Shown: in pieces, positions 1 to 5,998 of the stretch
Numbering within the stretch: position 1 is the stretch's first letter
How the letters are laid out: every line of letters starts with the position of its first letter
Translations under genes and position numbers: made by a program
The notes under the pieces: generated by a model
The model's database searches: none
The model's input: only the letters and a program-made list of their open reading frames with translations
Told to the model about the DNA's origin: nothing
DNA from: Chloroflexota bacterium
Lineage (GTDB): Bacteria; Chloroflexota; Anaerolineae; Anaerolineales; Anaerolineaceae
DNA length: 6,216 nt
Assembly: GCA_012800995.1 (NCBI GenBank)
Contig: JAAZIH010000093.1
Coordinates: forward strand, 1 to 6,216
Reading direction: 5' to 3'

Positions 1-219
1 AGAAAAGCCGTCTTTGACAACGGTATCAATCCCAACGCGAAAATCATCGTGCGTGGAGGGGATGTCCAATCGCGTGACAACCTTGAGCTGGCACGCGCGG
101 GGCAGGGCATGACGGACATGGCACTGCGCATGGTCGATAAAGGCATGATTGACGCGCCCGAAGCTTTGCGCCTGATTTATCGTTTCATCGCTGAAAAAGC
201 ACCTGAAACGAATCCATGA
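1..219 (+). CDS. Phage portal protein, C-terminal end (partial)
   Basis: The reading frame is open from the first base to a TGA at 217-219, giving the last 72 residues of a protein that begins upstream of the window. The visible part has an IIVRGG segment, then a long helical stretch (about residues 26-65) ending LRLIYRFIAEKAP. The call is mainly inferred from position: in tailed phages the portal gene commonly lies just upstream of the prohead protease and capsid genes, as here, and a helical tail ending in an YRF-type motif fits portal C-termini as I remember them. If correct, the protein forms the twelve-subunit ring at one capsid vertex through which DNA is packaged. No catalytic motif is expected or seen. 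It could instead be another head protein such as a minor capsid protein. Confidence 0.55.
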   Translation, partial: RKAVFDNGINPNAKIIVRGGDVQSRDNLELARAGQGMTDMALRMVDKGMIDAPEALRLIYRFIAEKAPETNP

Positions 220-250
220 TTGTGAAAAATAAAATCAGGACTTGTCGTGT

Positions 251-270
251 GGGGCGCTTGTCCCGGTTTT
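251..270 (+). terminator. Weak hairpin with short T run between portal and protease genes
   Basis: The 74-base gap before the protease-capsid gene holds a small stem: GGGGC at 251-255 can pair with GTCCC at 260-264 (four Watson-Crick pairs and one G-T pair) around the loop GCTT. It is followed by GG and a TTTT run at 267-270. It resembles a weak intrinsic terminator or attenuator, or an RNA processing site that sets capsid mRNA level. The stem has only five pairs, so chance is a fair alternative. No convincing -35/-10 pair was found in the gap. Confidence 0.2.
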
Positions 271-293
271 GAAATTGTTTTGAAAGGAGTCTT

Positions 294-2231
294 ATGACAC
301 AACACAGGCATCGCCTGGCATTGGAAGTCAATCCGATTAGCCCCGACAGCTTCGAGATTTTAGCGATCACAGCGGGGTCGGCTAACGGATGGGAGTTTTC
401 CGCGGAGGTTTTACGCGAGTCTCTAAGTTTGTGGGATGGCGTGAATTGCTTTGTGGATCATGATTTGGCGGCGCGTTCGGTGCGCGATATCGCCGGCGTT
501 TTGCGTAAACCCAGTTGGGATGAGGAAACGCAGGGCGTTCGGGCGGAGTTGCAGGCTTTTGGGCCCTCCGCGCACGTTTTGAGCGATGTCGGACGCCAAA
601 TTCTGGAAATCAGCGATAAACCCGCGGTGAAGGTGGGTTTCTCCGCGGATGTGCTTTTTAAGGGCACGAACGGGAAGGTTGAGAAAATCCTGCGTATTTT
701 CTCGGTCGACTTGGTCTATAACCCAGCGCGGGGTGGTGTGTTTTTGCGCGCGCTGAACCAATTGGGGATAAAACCCATTATCAATGGAGGACATATAATG
801 AATCAAAATCAAGCATTAGAGACTCTTGAATTGCAAAGTGAGACGGGGTCCGCGGAGGATCTGAGTCAGGATTTGCAGAGCCAGCTTTCGGAAATCCGTA
901 CCATGCGGCGCGAGATGAGCGCTTTTCTCTTGGAAAGCTCCCTAACGAACACACATTTGCCACCGAGCATGCAAAACCATATCCGGGAACGCTTTCAGGG
1001 CAGAACTTTTGCGCCGGCTGAGTTGCAGAGCGCGATACGCGAGCATCAAAAGCTCCTGAGCGAATTGGATGCCGGGCGTTCAGTGAAGGGACATGCCCGC
1101 GTGGAAGGCATGGTGGAGCCCGCTGAACGTTTGCAGGCAGCCACGGATGACCTCTTTGGCGCGCCACGTGATAAGGCGCTGGAAAGCGCGCGTGTGCCCC
1201 GATTGAGTGGCATCCGTGAACTTTACCTGAGCTTAACCGGCGATCATGATTTGCATGGGGGGTATTATCCAAGCCGCGCGCAATTAGCCACAAGCGCCGA
1301 CTTTAGCGGTTTGGTGAAGAACAGCCTCAACAAATTGGTCGCCAATACCTGGGAGGAACTGGGCAGAGCGGGCTATGACTGGTGGAAGCAGATTACCGTG
1401 CAGGAGCATTTCAACAGTTTGCATGAAATCACTGGTACGCTCATTGGTACGGTTGGTGACTTGCCTCTCATCGCGGAAGGTGGGAACTACCCGGAACTGA
1501 TGGTAGGTGATTCGCCCGAAACAGCGAATTTTATGAAATACGGGGGTTACATCCCCTTGACTTTGGAGCTGATTGACCGCGATGAGACCCGTAAGTTGCG
1601 GGCTTACGCGCGCGAGCTGGCAGCAGCTGGCTTACGAAAGATTTCGCGCCTGGTTGCAAAAATCTTTACCGAAAACGGTGGTCTTGGACCCTATATGGGG
1701 GATAGCAAGACCCTGTTCGGCGTTGGAGATCCAAGTACTGGCGGACATGCGAACCTGGGCACGCTCGCGCTGAGCGCGGCTAACTGGGATAGCGCCTGCA
1801 GTGCTGTGTATCGCCAGCCCATGTTGGTTAAAAACGAGGATGGTTTTTATGGTACTGGGCCTCAAATGGCAGTGAATCCAAAGTTTTTGTTGGTTCCACG
1901 GGCTTTGCAAAAAACCGCGCTTGAGATTTGCAGTGGCTCTTTTGTGCGTGAGGCGGAGCATATGTATGACAACGTCCTCAAAGGCAGCGCGGTGCCGATT
2001 GTGGTGCCAGAGTGGACTGATCCCAATGACTGGGCAGCGGCATGTGACCCGCGCGTAGCTCCGGCAATTTTTGTGGGCGAGCGCTTTGGTCTCGCACCTG
2101 AGATTTTTATCGCTGGCGATGAGCTTTCGCCTTCGGTGTTTAGCAATGACGAGCATCGTCTCAAGGTGCGTCACTATCTGGCGGTTTGGGTGAATGATTA
2201 CCGACCGCTTTACAAGTCCAATGTGGCATAA
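294..2231 (+). CDS. Prohead protease - scaffold - major capsid protein fusion
   Basis: A 645-residue phage head protein with three parts. Residues 1-155 resemble prohead (assemblin-fold) serine proteases: H56 in FVDHD and S117 in VGFSAD are the likely catalytic pair, followed by SVDLVYNPARGG (137-148), a typical protease-domain ending. Residues 169-331 are hydrophilic and helical, with a probable coiled coil at 186-216, and fit a scaffold/delta region removed during maturation. Residues about 332-645 (from TSADFSGL) resemble HK97-fold capsid proteins, perhaps nearest the Mu gpT-like group, with PKFLLVPRALQKTALEI and a C-terminal VRHYLAVWVNDYRPLY strand. The start at 294 has AAAGGAG at 283-289. 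Protease and capsid are usually separate genes, so the fusion is unusual. An in-frame start at 798 could yield capsid precursor alone. Protease and capsid roles are fairly certain; exact family and cleavage sites are inferred. Confidence 0.85.
   Translation: MTQHRHRLALEVNPISPDSFEILAITAGSANGWEFSAEVLRESLSLWDGVNCFVDHDLAARSVRDIAGVLRKPSWDEETQGVRAELQAFGPSAHVLSDVGRQILEISDKPAVKVGFSADVLFKGTNGKVEKILRIFSVDLVYNPARGGVFLRALNQLGIKPIINGGHIMNQNQALETLELQSETGSAEDLSQDLQSQLSEIRTMRREMSAFLLESSLTNTHLPPSMQNHIRERFQGRTFAPAELQSAIREHQKLLSELDAGRSVKGHARVEGMVEPAERLQAATDDLFGAPRDKALESARVPRLSGIRELYLSLTGDHDLHGGYYPSRAQLATSADFSGLVKNSLNKLVANTWEELGRAGYDWWKQITVQEHFNSLHEITGTLIGTVGDLPLIAEGGNYPELMVGDSPETANFMKYGGYIPLTLELIDRDETRKLRAYARELAAAGLRKISRLVAKIFTENGGLGPYMGDSKTLFGVGDPSTGGHANLGTLALSAANWDSACSAVYRQPMLVKNEDGFYGTGPQMAVNPKFLLVPRALQKTALEICSGSFVREAEHMYDNVLKGSAVPIVVPEWTDPNDWAAACDPRVAPAIFVGERFGLAPEIFIAGDELSPSVFSNDEHRLKVRHYLAVWVNDYRPLYKSNVA
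785..790 (+). promoter_or_regulatory. Internal ribosome-binding site for the capsid precursor
   Basis: TGGAGG at 785-790 sits seven bases before an ATG at 798 that is in the same frame as the long protease-capsid gene (codon 169). The match to the anti-Shine-Dalgarno sequence and the spacing are as good as at the other gene starts in this window. The site lies exactly at the join between the protease and scaffold/capsid parts. This supports either independent translation of the capsid precursor or a recent fusion of two genes. Confidence 0.65.
798..2231 (+). CDS. Major capsid protein precursor from internal start (nested, same frame)
   Basis: This is an alternative 477-residue product of the long head gene, starting at M169 of the fusion (MNQNQALETLELQ). 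It has its own TGGAGG site seven bases upstream. It would comprise the coiled-coil scaffold/delta part (about 163 residues, longer than the roughly 100 of HK97) and the capsid shell part (about 314 residues). A capsid needs hundreds of shell subunits but few protease copies, so an extra internal start would solve the dosage problem created by fusion. Nested same-frame starts are known in phage head genes: in lambda, Nu3 scaffold lies within the C protease gene. Use of this start is inferred from sequence only. Confidence 0.6.
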   Translation: MNQNQALETLELQSETGSAEDLSQDLQSQLSEIRTMRREMSAFLLESSLTNTHLPPSMQNHIRERFQGRTFAPAELQSAIREHQKLLSELDAGRSVKGHARVEGMVEPAERLQAATDDLFGAPRDKALESARVPRLSGIRELYLSLTGDHDLHGGYYPSRAQLATSADFSGLVKNSLNKLVANTWEELGRAGYDWWKQITVQEHFNSLHEITGTLIGTVGDLPLIAEGGNYPELMVGDSPETANFMKYGGYIPLTLELIDRDETRKLRAYARELAAAGLRKISRLVAKIFTENGGLGPYMGDSKTLFGVGDPSTGGHANLGTLALSAANWDSACSAVYRQPMLVKNEDGFYGTGPQMAVNPKFLLVPRALQKTALEICSGSFVREAEHMYDNVLKGSAVPIVVPEWTDPNDWAAACDPRVAPAIFVGERFGLAPEIFIAGDELSPSVFSNDEHRLKVRHYLAVWVNDYRPLYKSNVA

Positions 2232-2285
2232 AGAGCCAGTGAACTGACCTGTTTAGGATAATAAAGCATTTCGAAAAGGAGAAAA

Positions 2286-2480
2286 ATGACAGATAAATGG
2301 AAGCTTTTGTTTAGCTCACGCAAGTTTTGGGCAACCGTGGTGGGTTTGGTGTTTTTGGTACTTAAGACCTGGGCGCCGGATTTTCCGCTCGACGCGGATC
2401 AAATCGCGGGTATTCTGGCGATTTTGGTCAGCTATATTTTGGGCACAGCGCTTGAGGATGGTTTGCGCGGCTTGAAGTAA
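2286..2480 (+). CDS. Small two-helix membrane protein, holin-like
   Basis: A 64-residue protein with a good ribosome-binding site (AAGGAG at 2276-2281, four bases before ATG), 54 bases after the capsid gene. It has a basic N-terminus (MTDKWKLLFSSRK), a hydrophobic helix at about 14-30, a short acidic turn (PDFPLDADQ, 31-39), and a second helix at about 40-56 ending in LEDGLRGLK. Size, two membrane segments, charge pattern and phage context fit a small holin, which opens the inner membrane for lysis. The FW...G...F motif after SRK and the ILGTALEDG end resemble small phage holin-like proteins as I recall them. No endolysin is adjacent, so it could instead be a membrane-bound accessory protein. 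The membrane topology is the firm part. Confidence 0.6.
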   Translation: MTDKWKLLFSSRKFWATVVGLVFLVLKTWAPDFPLDADQIAGILAILVSYILGTALEDGLRGLK

Positions 2481-2491
2481 GGCAATAGCCT

Positions 2492-2540
2492 GGGGCGGTC
2501 GGGGCTTATGGGTGCTCTTGGCCGCCCTCATTTTGTGTCT
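2492..2540 (+). terminator. Hairpin with T-rich tail after the holin-like gene
   Basis: GGGCGG at 2493-2498 pairs perfectly with CCGCCC at 2522-2527. The stem can extend inward through T2499-G2521, C2500-G2520, two G-T pairs and G2503-C2517, and outward through G2492-T2528, giving about 12 pairs around a 13-base loop. A CATTTTGTGTCT tail follows at 2529-2540. This resembles a leaky intrinsic terminator that would lower transcription of the connector and tail genes relative to the capsid gene. The tail is not a clean T run, so it may only be a structured spacer or mRNA-stability element. Confidence 0.35.
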
Positions 2541-2572
2541 GGGAAAATTGATTGATGCTGATGCGAGGAAAG

Positions 2573-2779
2573 ATGGATGATAAAAAACTAAAGAAGCTGG
2601 TGCAAAGCCTTGCCGGGGATGGCGCTTTGGCATGGGCTTGGAAAAAAGATGAGAGCCTGGTGGTGATTAACAGTCGTGGTGAAAAACGCTGTTTTAGCCC
2701 CGGAGAATGTATCGAAGCTATGCGAAAACTGGCAGGCAAGCCCCAAAAAGGAGGTAAAGCCCATGACAAAATTGGATGA
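2573..2779 (+). CDS. Small hypothetical phage protein
   Basis: A 68-residue protein of unknown function. The start at 2573 is preferred because GAGGA at 2565-2569 lies just upstream. In-frame starts at 2552 (TTG), 2555 and 2561 exist but lack such a site and would add a few residues. It has a lysine-rich helix (MDDKKLKKLVQSL), a short beta-like part (LAWAWKKDESLVVINSRGEKRCFS, about 19-42, where SLVVINSRGEKR looks like a hairpin), a helix (PGECIEAMRKLAG) and a basic tail. No signal peptide, membrane segment or catalytic motif is visible. Its last codons contain the ribosome-binding site of the next gene and overlap that gene by 17 bases, so it is probably co-translated with the connector-like gene. 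A small head-assembly or regulatory role is possible but unproven. Confidence 0.6.
   Translation: MDDKKLKKLVQSLAGDGALAWAWKKDESLVVINSRGEKRCFSPGECIEAMRKLAGKPQKGGKAHDKIG
2748..2755 (+). promoter_or_regulatory. Near-perfect ribosome-binding site that sets the connector start
   Basis: AAGGAGGT at 2748-2755, seven bases before ATG 2763, is the strongest Shine-Dalgarno match in the window. It decides the start of the connector-like gene at 2763 over an in-frame ATG at 2676, which has no such site and would extend deep into the preceding gene. Confidence 0.8.
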
Positions 2780-3191
2780 GCTATGCGGGCGACTTTCAAA
2801 ACAGTACCTTGAGCCAAGCGCTGCTGCTTTACCGCAAGAAACGATTGTTGAGTCAATTCGTTTGAGCCTTGAAAGGATCAATGTCTGGTTTTCAGAGCGC
2901 TTTGAAATTCAGGGCTTGGATGGATCGACACAAGACACGCTACCGGATGATTTTGTAGCGTGTCTTTTAACTGGCGCTGGCGCGAACCTGACACGTTTCA
3001 TGCTTCAAGCCCATTTGAGCAGCTATACCAATATGGGAGGGGAGCCGGAGCTCATGCGGGACCTTTCAGCCTATCTGGAAGAACGTTTTGTGTGGATGCT
3101 GGAGGGTTTGCGTCTGGACAGCCTGCAAAAAAGCGTTGATATCCCTTTCGCGCCCTGGAAATGGGAAGAGAAGCTGACATGGCGAACTTAG
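2763..3191 (+). CDS. Putative head-tail connector/adaptor protein
   Basis: A 142-residue, mostly helical protein starting at 2763 (AAGGAGGT seven bases upstream). Helices are suggested at about 2-14, 24-45 (LPQETIVESIRLSLERINVWF), 60-90 (LPDDFVACLLTGAGANLTRFML) and 94-120 (GEPELMRDLSAYLEERFVWMLEGL). It has no signal peptide, transmembrane segment or catalytic motif. The PQETIVESIRLSLERIN stretch recalls the small helical adaptor proteins that follow capsid genes and bind under the portal. The assignment rests on size, helical content and the gene's position between capsid and tail genes. It ends with WKWEEKLTWRT and overlaps the next gene start (3179) by 13 bases, suggesting coupled translation. 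Tail-completion protein or unknown small phage protein are alternatives. Confidence 0.5.
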   Translation: MTKLDELCGRLSKQYLEPSAAALPQETIVESIRLSLERINVWFSERFEIQGLDGSTQDTLPDDFVACLLTGAGANLTRFMLQAHLSSYTNMGGEPELMRDLSAYLEERFVWMLEGLRLDSLQKSVDIPFAPWKWEEKLTWRT

Positions 3192-4522
3192 CGGGTTTAG
3201 CTATTGGCTCCGGGAAACAGCCTGAAACAATCACCTGGCTAGTTTTGGATGGGGGTGTGATTCTGCCGGGCTTTGTTTCAGTCGCATATCAAATGCAAAA
3301 CGCAGAGGACGGGCTTTGCGCGGAGGAAATTCATCTGCAATTGCGGGGCAGTCAGGAAGAAATGGATGCTTTTGTGGGGCAGGTCGCGCATGTCTTGCGT
3401 GGCGCGATGAGGGAGGATGTTCCAGAGAGAGCCTATTTGCGTTTATATAGCAGCGCCCTGAAAGCCGAGGTTTACGCGCGGATTTTGAAAGCACGTTTTG
3501 AACTCAAGCCTCATCATCTAAGCTCAAAAATCATGGGCTCGTTTACGCTGCTGATTAATATCGTTCGGGAAAGCCCTTTTGTTGGCGCGGAAAGACGCTT
3601 GGAGATTTACAACTCTGGTGGCACTGGGAATGCTCAGGGATTGAGACTTTACAATCATGATGACGCTTATATTGGGCACGATAATTGGTTTAGCGTGTCG
3701 AGCGCCGGGCTGAATTTGAGACAGAATTGCCCCATGCGGCTTGAGTTGAGCGTGCCTGAGGATGGCGTGAGCATAGGGGATGTACACCTGGGCAGTTTGA
3801 TGATGCATGAGCCAATGGCTGTGCCAGCCATGAACCTGGAGGCTGAAAATGGCAGTGGTGGGACGACAATGCTTGACTCGCGGGCTTCAAACGGGCGCTT
3901 TCAGCGCTATAACTGGAGTGGCACAGGTTGGGCGAGTTTAGGCAGTTGGAACTTATCTTCAATGATGGTGAGCAGACTGGCAGCTCATAGGGTGAAACCG
4001 ATTTTGCGCTTGCATAACCCGGTCAGCGAAAATGGGGTCAAATTGCGTTTTCTTTTGCGTCAACAGGAAAAGAATGTATTTGAAAGCCCGGTCTGTTACC
4101 TTGAACCGGCTAAGAGCGCGCAGCTTTTTTCTTCTTTTGGCTTGGGCGCGTCAGATTTGCCAATGCTTAATTATTCAGCAGGCTTGACTTTGCTTCTTCA
4201 AGGCATGCAAACAACAGGCAGTACGAGCCTGGATGTAGATGATATATTGCTCTTGCCCCAAAAAGGCTATCGCGCTTTCCAATCCCTGAATGGTTTGGTG
4301 GCGAATTCGAGCCTGATTGATGACGCCTGGTGGAAATTAAGCTGGAGCAGGTATAACGGGGAAGAACTAAAGACCCACCTCAGTTTAGGCGGATGGCTGG
4401 TTTTGATGCCGGGCGTTGAACAGCGTTTTTATGTGTTCATGAGCGATTTGAACCAAATGAGCCCAATAGATTTATCGCTTCGGGTCAAAGCCTGGTATCG
4501 ACCCGTTGTGGTGATGCCATGA
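3179..4522 (+). CDS. Beta-rich phage tail protein (Dit/baseplate-like)
   Basis: A 447-residue protein from ATG 3179 (MANLAGLAIGSG), with a modest GGAAGAG at 3164-3170. An ATG at 3161 would add six residues. Three parts are suggested. Residues 1-215 contain a Dit-like opening (TWLVLDGGVILPGFVSVAYQ), a helical insert (EEMDAFVGQVAHVLRGAM) and a strand-rich stretch (ESPFVGAERRLEIYNSGGTGN, then NWFSVSSAGLNL). A second beta-sandwich at about 218-385 (from MNLEAENGSGG) includes RVKPILRLHNP and TSLDVDDILLLP, resembling carbohydrate-binding modules. A C-terminal strand-rich part follows (GGWLVLMPGVEQRFYVFM, then DLSLRVKAWYRP). There is no signal peptide or membrane segment. It overlaps the hub-like gene by ATGA at 4519-4522, indicating translational coupling. 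Tail-tip or baseplate role is inferred from fold type and neighbour; the exact family was not recognised. Confidence 0.55.
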   Translation: MANLAGLAIGSGKQPETITWLVLDGGVILPGFVSVAYQMQNAEDGLCAEEIHLQLRGSQEEMDAFVGQVAHVLRGAMREDVPERAYLRLYSSALKAEVYARILKARFELKPHHLSSKIMGSFTLLINIVRESPFVGAERRLEIYNSGGTGNAQGLRLYNHDDAYIGHDNWFSVSSAGLNLRQNCPMRLELSVPEDGVSIGDVHLGSLMMHEPMAVPAMNLEAENGSGGTTMLDSRASNGRFQRYNWSGTGWASLGSWNLSSMMVSRLAAHRVKPILRLHNPVSENGVKLRFLLRQQEKNVFESPVCYLEPAKSAQLFSSFGLGASDLPMLNYSAGLTLLLQGMQTTGSTSLDVDDILLLPQKGYRAFQSLNGLVANSSLIDDAWWKLSWSRYNGEELKTHLSLGGWLVLMPGVEQRFYVFMSDLNQMSPIDLSLRVKAWYRPVVVMP

Positions 4523-5994
4523 GCTACACCGCGCGCGTTTTAAGCAAGGATGGCAATGCTATGCATGAGCCATGGGGACAGTTGCACGTTGAAGAAATGA
4601 GCTGGATAGCGCTGGGGGGTTGTGAGAAAGCGGTTTTGCGGCTTGCCGATTCCACCTTTGGCGTGGAAGCCTGGCAGAGCTATCTGGGAAATCCCATCCA
4701 AATCTTTGATGAGTGGGGAGAACTGCAATGGTGGGGTTGGTTGGCTGTCGCTGAACAGTCTCTGCCAGGAATGCGATTGTTATGTGATTTGGAAAAGATG
4801 GCGAATCGTGTCGCGGTCGTTTACCGATCTTTGGAACCGGGAGAGGCTTTTGGCGAAACGCGGCAGACAGCCTGGGCGGATGATGCCGAGAGTCAAGCCT
4901 TATATGGTGTCAAAGAAAGCCTGGTGATGGCTGGGACGATGTCGGCACACGAGGCTGAGCACTGGCGTGATCTTGAGTTAAGTCGCTGGCGATTGCCCGT
5001 TTTGCGGGTAATTCCAGAAAAAGCTGATGAGCCTGCTATGCGCTTGATTGCCAAAGGCTGGCATGAGCGCCTTAATTGGCGGGTTTGGCAATGCGAAAAT
5101 GGCGTGATTGGTAACGCCGTTTCGCAAAGTGGGACGCATATTTTGAGGTCTGACGCGCATAACGCTCAAATCGCGCAATCTTTTAAGGTCAAGAGAGGCG
5201 GGCAACTGAGCGCGATCGCGTTAAGACTGCGCAAACATGGCACGCCAACGGATAAACTGCGCGTAGATATACGCGCGGATCAAAATGGTTCGCCAGGCTT
5301 AGTCAATCTAAGCTCTTGTTTAGTCGATATTGCCTCGTTAAGCGCGGACTCTTTTGCCTGGTCAACGGGTGTTTTTCAGTCCCCGATAAACTTATTGGCT
5401 GGAGCGGTTTATTGGTTTGTGATTAGCCGAACAGGCGCGCTGGATGGAAATGCTTACGCGGTTTTGGCGCTTGATGAAAACCTGAACTATCCAGATGGAC
5501 AGATGAAGCTTTACCAGCCGTCCAATCAAAGCTGGGTCGCGCGATCGCCTGCCGCGGATGCTTTGTTCAAGATCACGCTTTTGACCCGCGTTGAAGATGA
5601 ATTAAACGCCATGCTTAGTCTAAGTGATGGGATTATCCAGGGCTCTACGATTGAGACATCCATCGCTTTGCGCCTGCCCTTGACCGCGGTGAGGGGCAAA
5701 AGGCTCTTGGATGCTATATACGAATTACTGGAGATGGGCACGCTTGACCGCAAGAAATTGCTGATGGAGATAAGCCCGTCCTGCGTTTTGAGGATTTATG
5801 CTGAGCCAGATGCTGGGTCTCACACTTTCACGCTGACCGAAGTGGGCGTTTTGCTTGATGCGATGGGTGGGGAACTTCGTTCTGTAAAGGATCTTGTGGG
5901 CAAGCGAATGCTCACCCAGTGGGGACAAAGCTTTTTAGTCAGTGAAGTATCCTTAAACGCGCATAACGGTCAATTTCGTTTGAAAACTTTCTAA
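4519..5994 (+). CDS. Phage tail hub (Tal/gp27-like) protein with inserted beta-sandwich domain
   Basis: A 491-residue protein beginning at the ATGA overlap with the previous gene. Residues 1-100 are strand-rich (SYTARVLSKDG, WGWLAVAEQ). Residues 108-160 carry a pattern common in tail hub proteins: an ET.QTAWADDAESQALYGVKE stretch (Asp/Ser followed by YG), then a helix full of Ala/Glu ending in LELSRWRLP. Residues about 205-354 look like an inserted module: AQIAQSFKV, LSAIALRLRKHGTPTDKLRVDI, DQNGSPG, a PINLLAGAVYWFVIS strand and a final LFKITLLT. This pattern resembles the beta-sandwich domains (choice-of-anchor R type) of bacterial surface proteins and may bind glycans. Hub sequence resumes at about 355-491 (TRVEDELNAMLSLSDGIIQGS to the C-terminus). 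The likely role is central tail-tip protein contacting the host surface. Confidence is moderate for hub, lower for the insert's family. Confidence 0.6.
   Translation: MSYTARVLSKDGNAMHEPWGQLHVEEMSWIALGGCEKAVLRLADSTFGVEAWQSYLGNPIQIFDEWGELQWWGWLAVAEQSLPGMRLLCDLEKMANRVAVVYRSLEPGEAFGETRQTAWADDAESQALYGVKESLVMAGTMSAHEAEHWRDLELSRWRLPVLRVIPEKADEPAMRLIAKGWHERLNWRVWQCENGVIGNAVSQSGTHILRSDAHNAQIAQSFKVKRGGQLSAIALRLRKHGTPTDKLRVDIRADQNGSPGLVNLSSCLVDIASLSADSFAWSTGVFQSPINLLAGAVYWFVISRTGALDGNAYAVLALDENLNYPDGQMKLYQPSNQSWVARSPAADALFKITLLTRVEDELNAMLSLSDGIIQGSTIETSIALRLPLTAVRGKRLLDAIYELLEMGTLDRKKLLMEISPSCVLRIYAEPDAGSHTFTLTEVGVLLDAMGGELRSVKDLVGKRMLTQWGQSFLVSEVSLNAHNGQFRLKTF
5212..5219. repeat. GCGATCGC octamer, first of three copies
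   Basis: The palindrome GCGATCGC (the HIP1 word known from cyanobacteria) occurs at 5212-5219, 5541-5548 and 6180-6187, and nowhere else that I found in the window. About 0.1 copy would be expected in 6.2 kb of balanced random sequence. All copies are inside coding sequence, two in the hub gene and one in the glycosidase gene. It may be a genome-wide abundant word or a methylation-linked site. Confidence 0.5.
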
Positions 5995-5998
5995 ACAG

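Noticed and set aside
399..856. Three copies of the palindrome TCCGCGGA (399, 642, 849)
   Set aside because: All encode Ser-Ala-Glu/Asp in the same phase with irregular spacing, so codon choice explains them better than a binding site.
456..1253. Repeated GATCATGATTTG at 456 and 1242
   Set aside because: Both encode Asp-His-Asp-Leu in unrelated domains; a single 12-base match gives no sign of duplication.
781..1293. 170-codon open frame on the minus strand
   Set aside because: It lies wholly inside the capsid gene, has no ribosome site, and its composition (many His, Arg, Pro, Ser) is typical of an antisense shadow.
1632..2174. 180-codon open frame on the minus strand
   Set aside because: Antisense shadow of the capsid C-terminal region, with no domain pattern or ribosome site.
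2239..2262. Possible promoter before the holin-like gene (GATAAT at 2257-2262)
   Set aside because: There is no -35-like hexamer at suitable spacing and no extended -10 motif, so support is too weak.
2508..2556. Tiny open frame beginning MGALGRPH in the hairpin region
   Set aside because: It has about 15 codons, no ribosome site, and overlaps the stem-loop; chance is the simplest explanation.
2741..2755. CCCCAAAAAGGAGG as a frameshift site joining the 68-residue and connector genes
   Set aside because: The frames would need a +1 shift without a known slippery motif, and the sequence is fully explained as a ribosome-binding site.
2676..2762. Longer start for the connector-like gene
   Set aside because: The upstream ATG has no ribosome site and would overlap the 68-residue gene by over 100 bases; AAGGAGGT seven bases before 2763 clearly marks the start.
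3127..3133. AAAAAAG heptamer as a programmed -1 frameshift from connector into tail gene
   Set aside because: It is in the wrong phase for tandem slippage, and the -1 frame reaches a TGA at 3137-3139, so no fused product would form.
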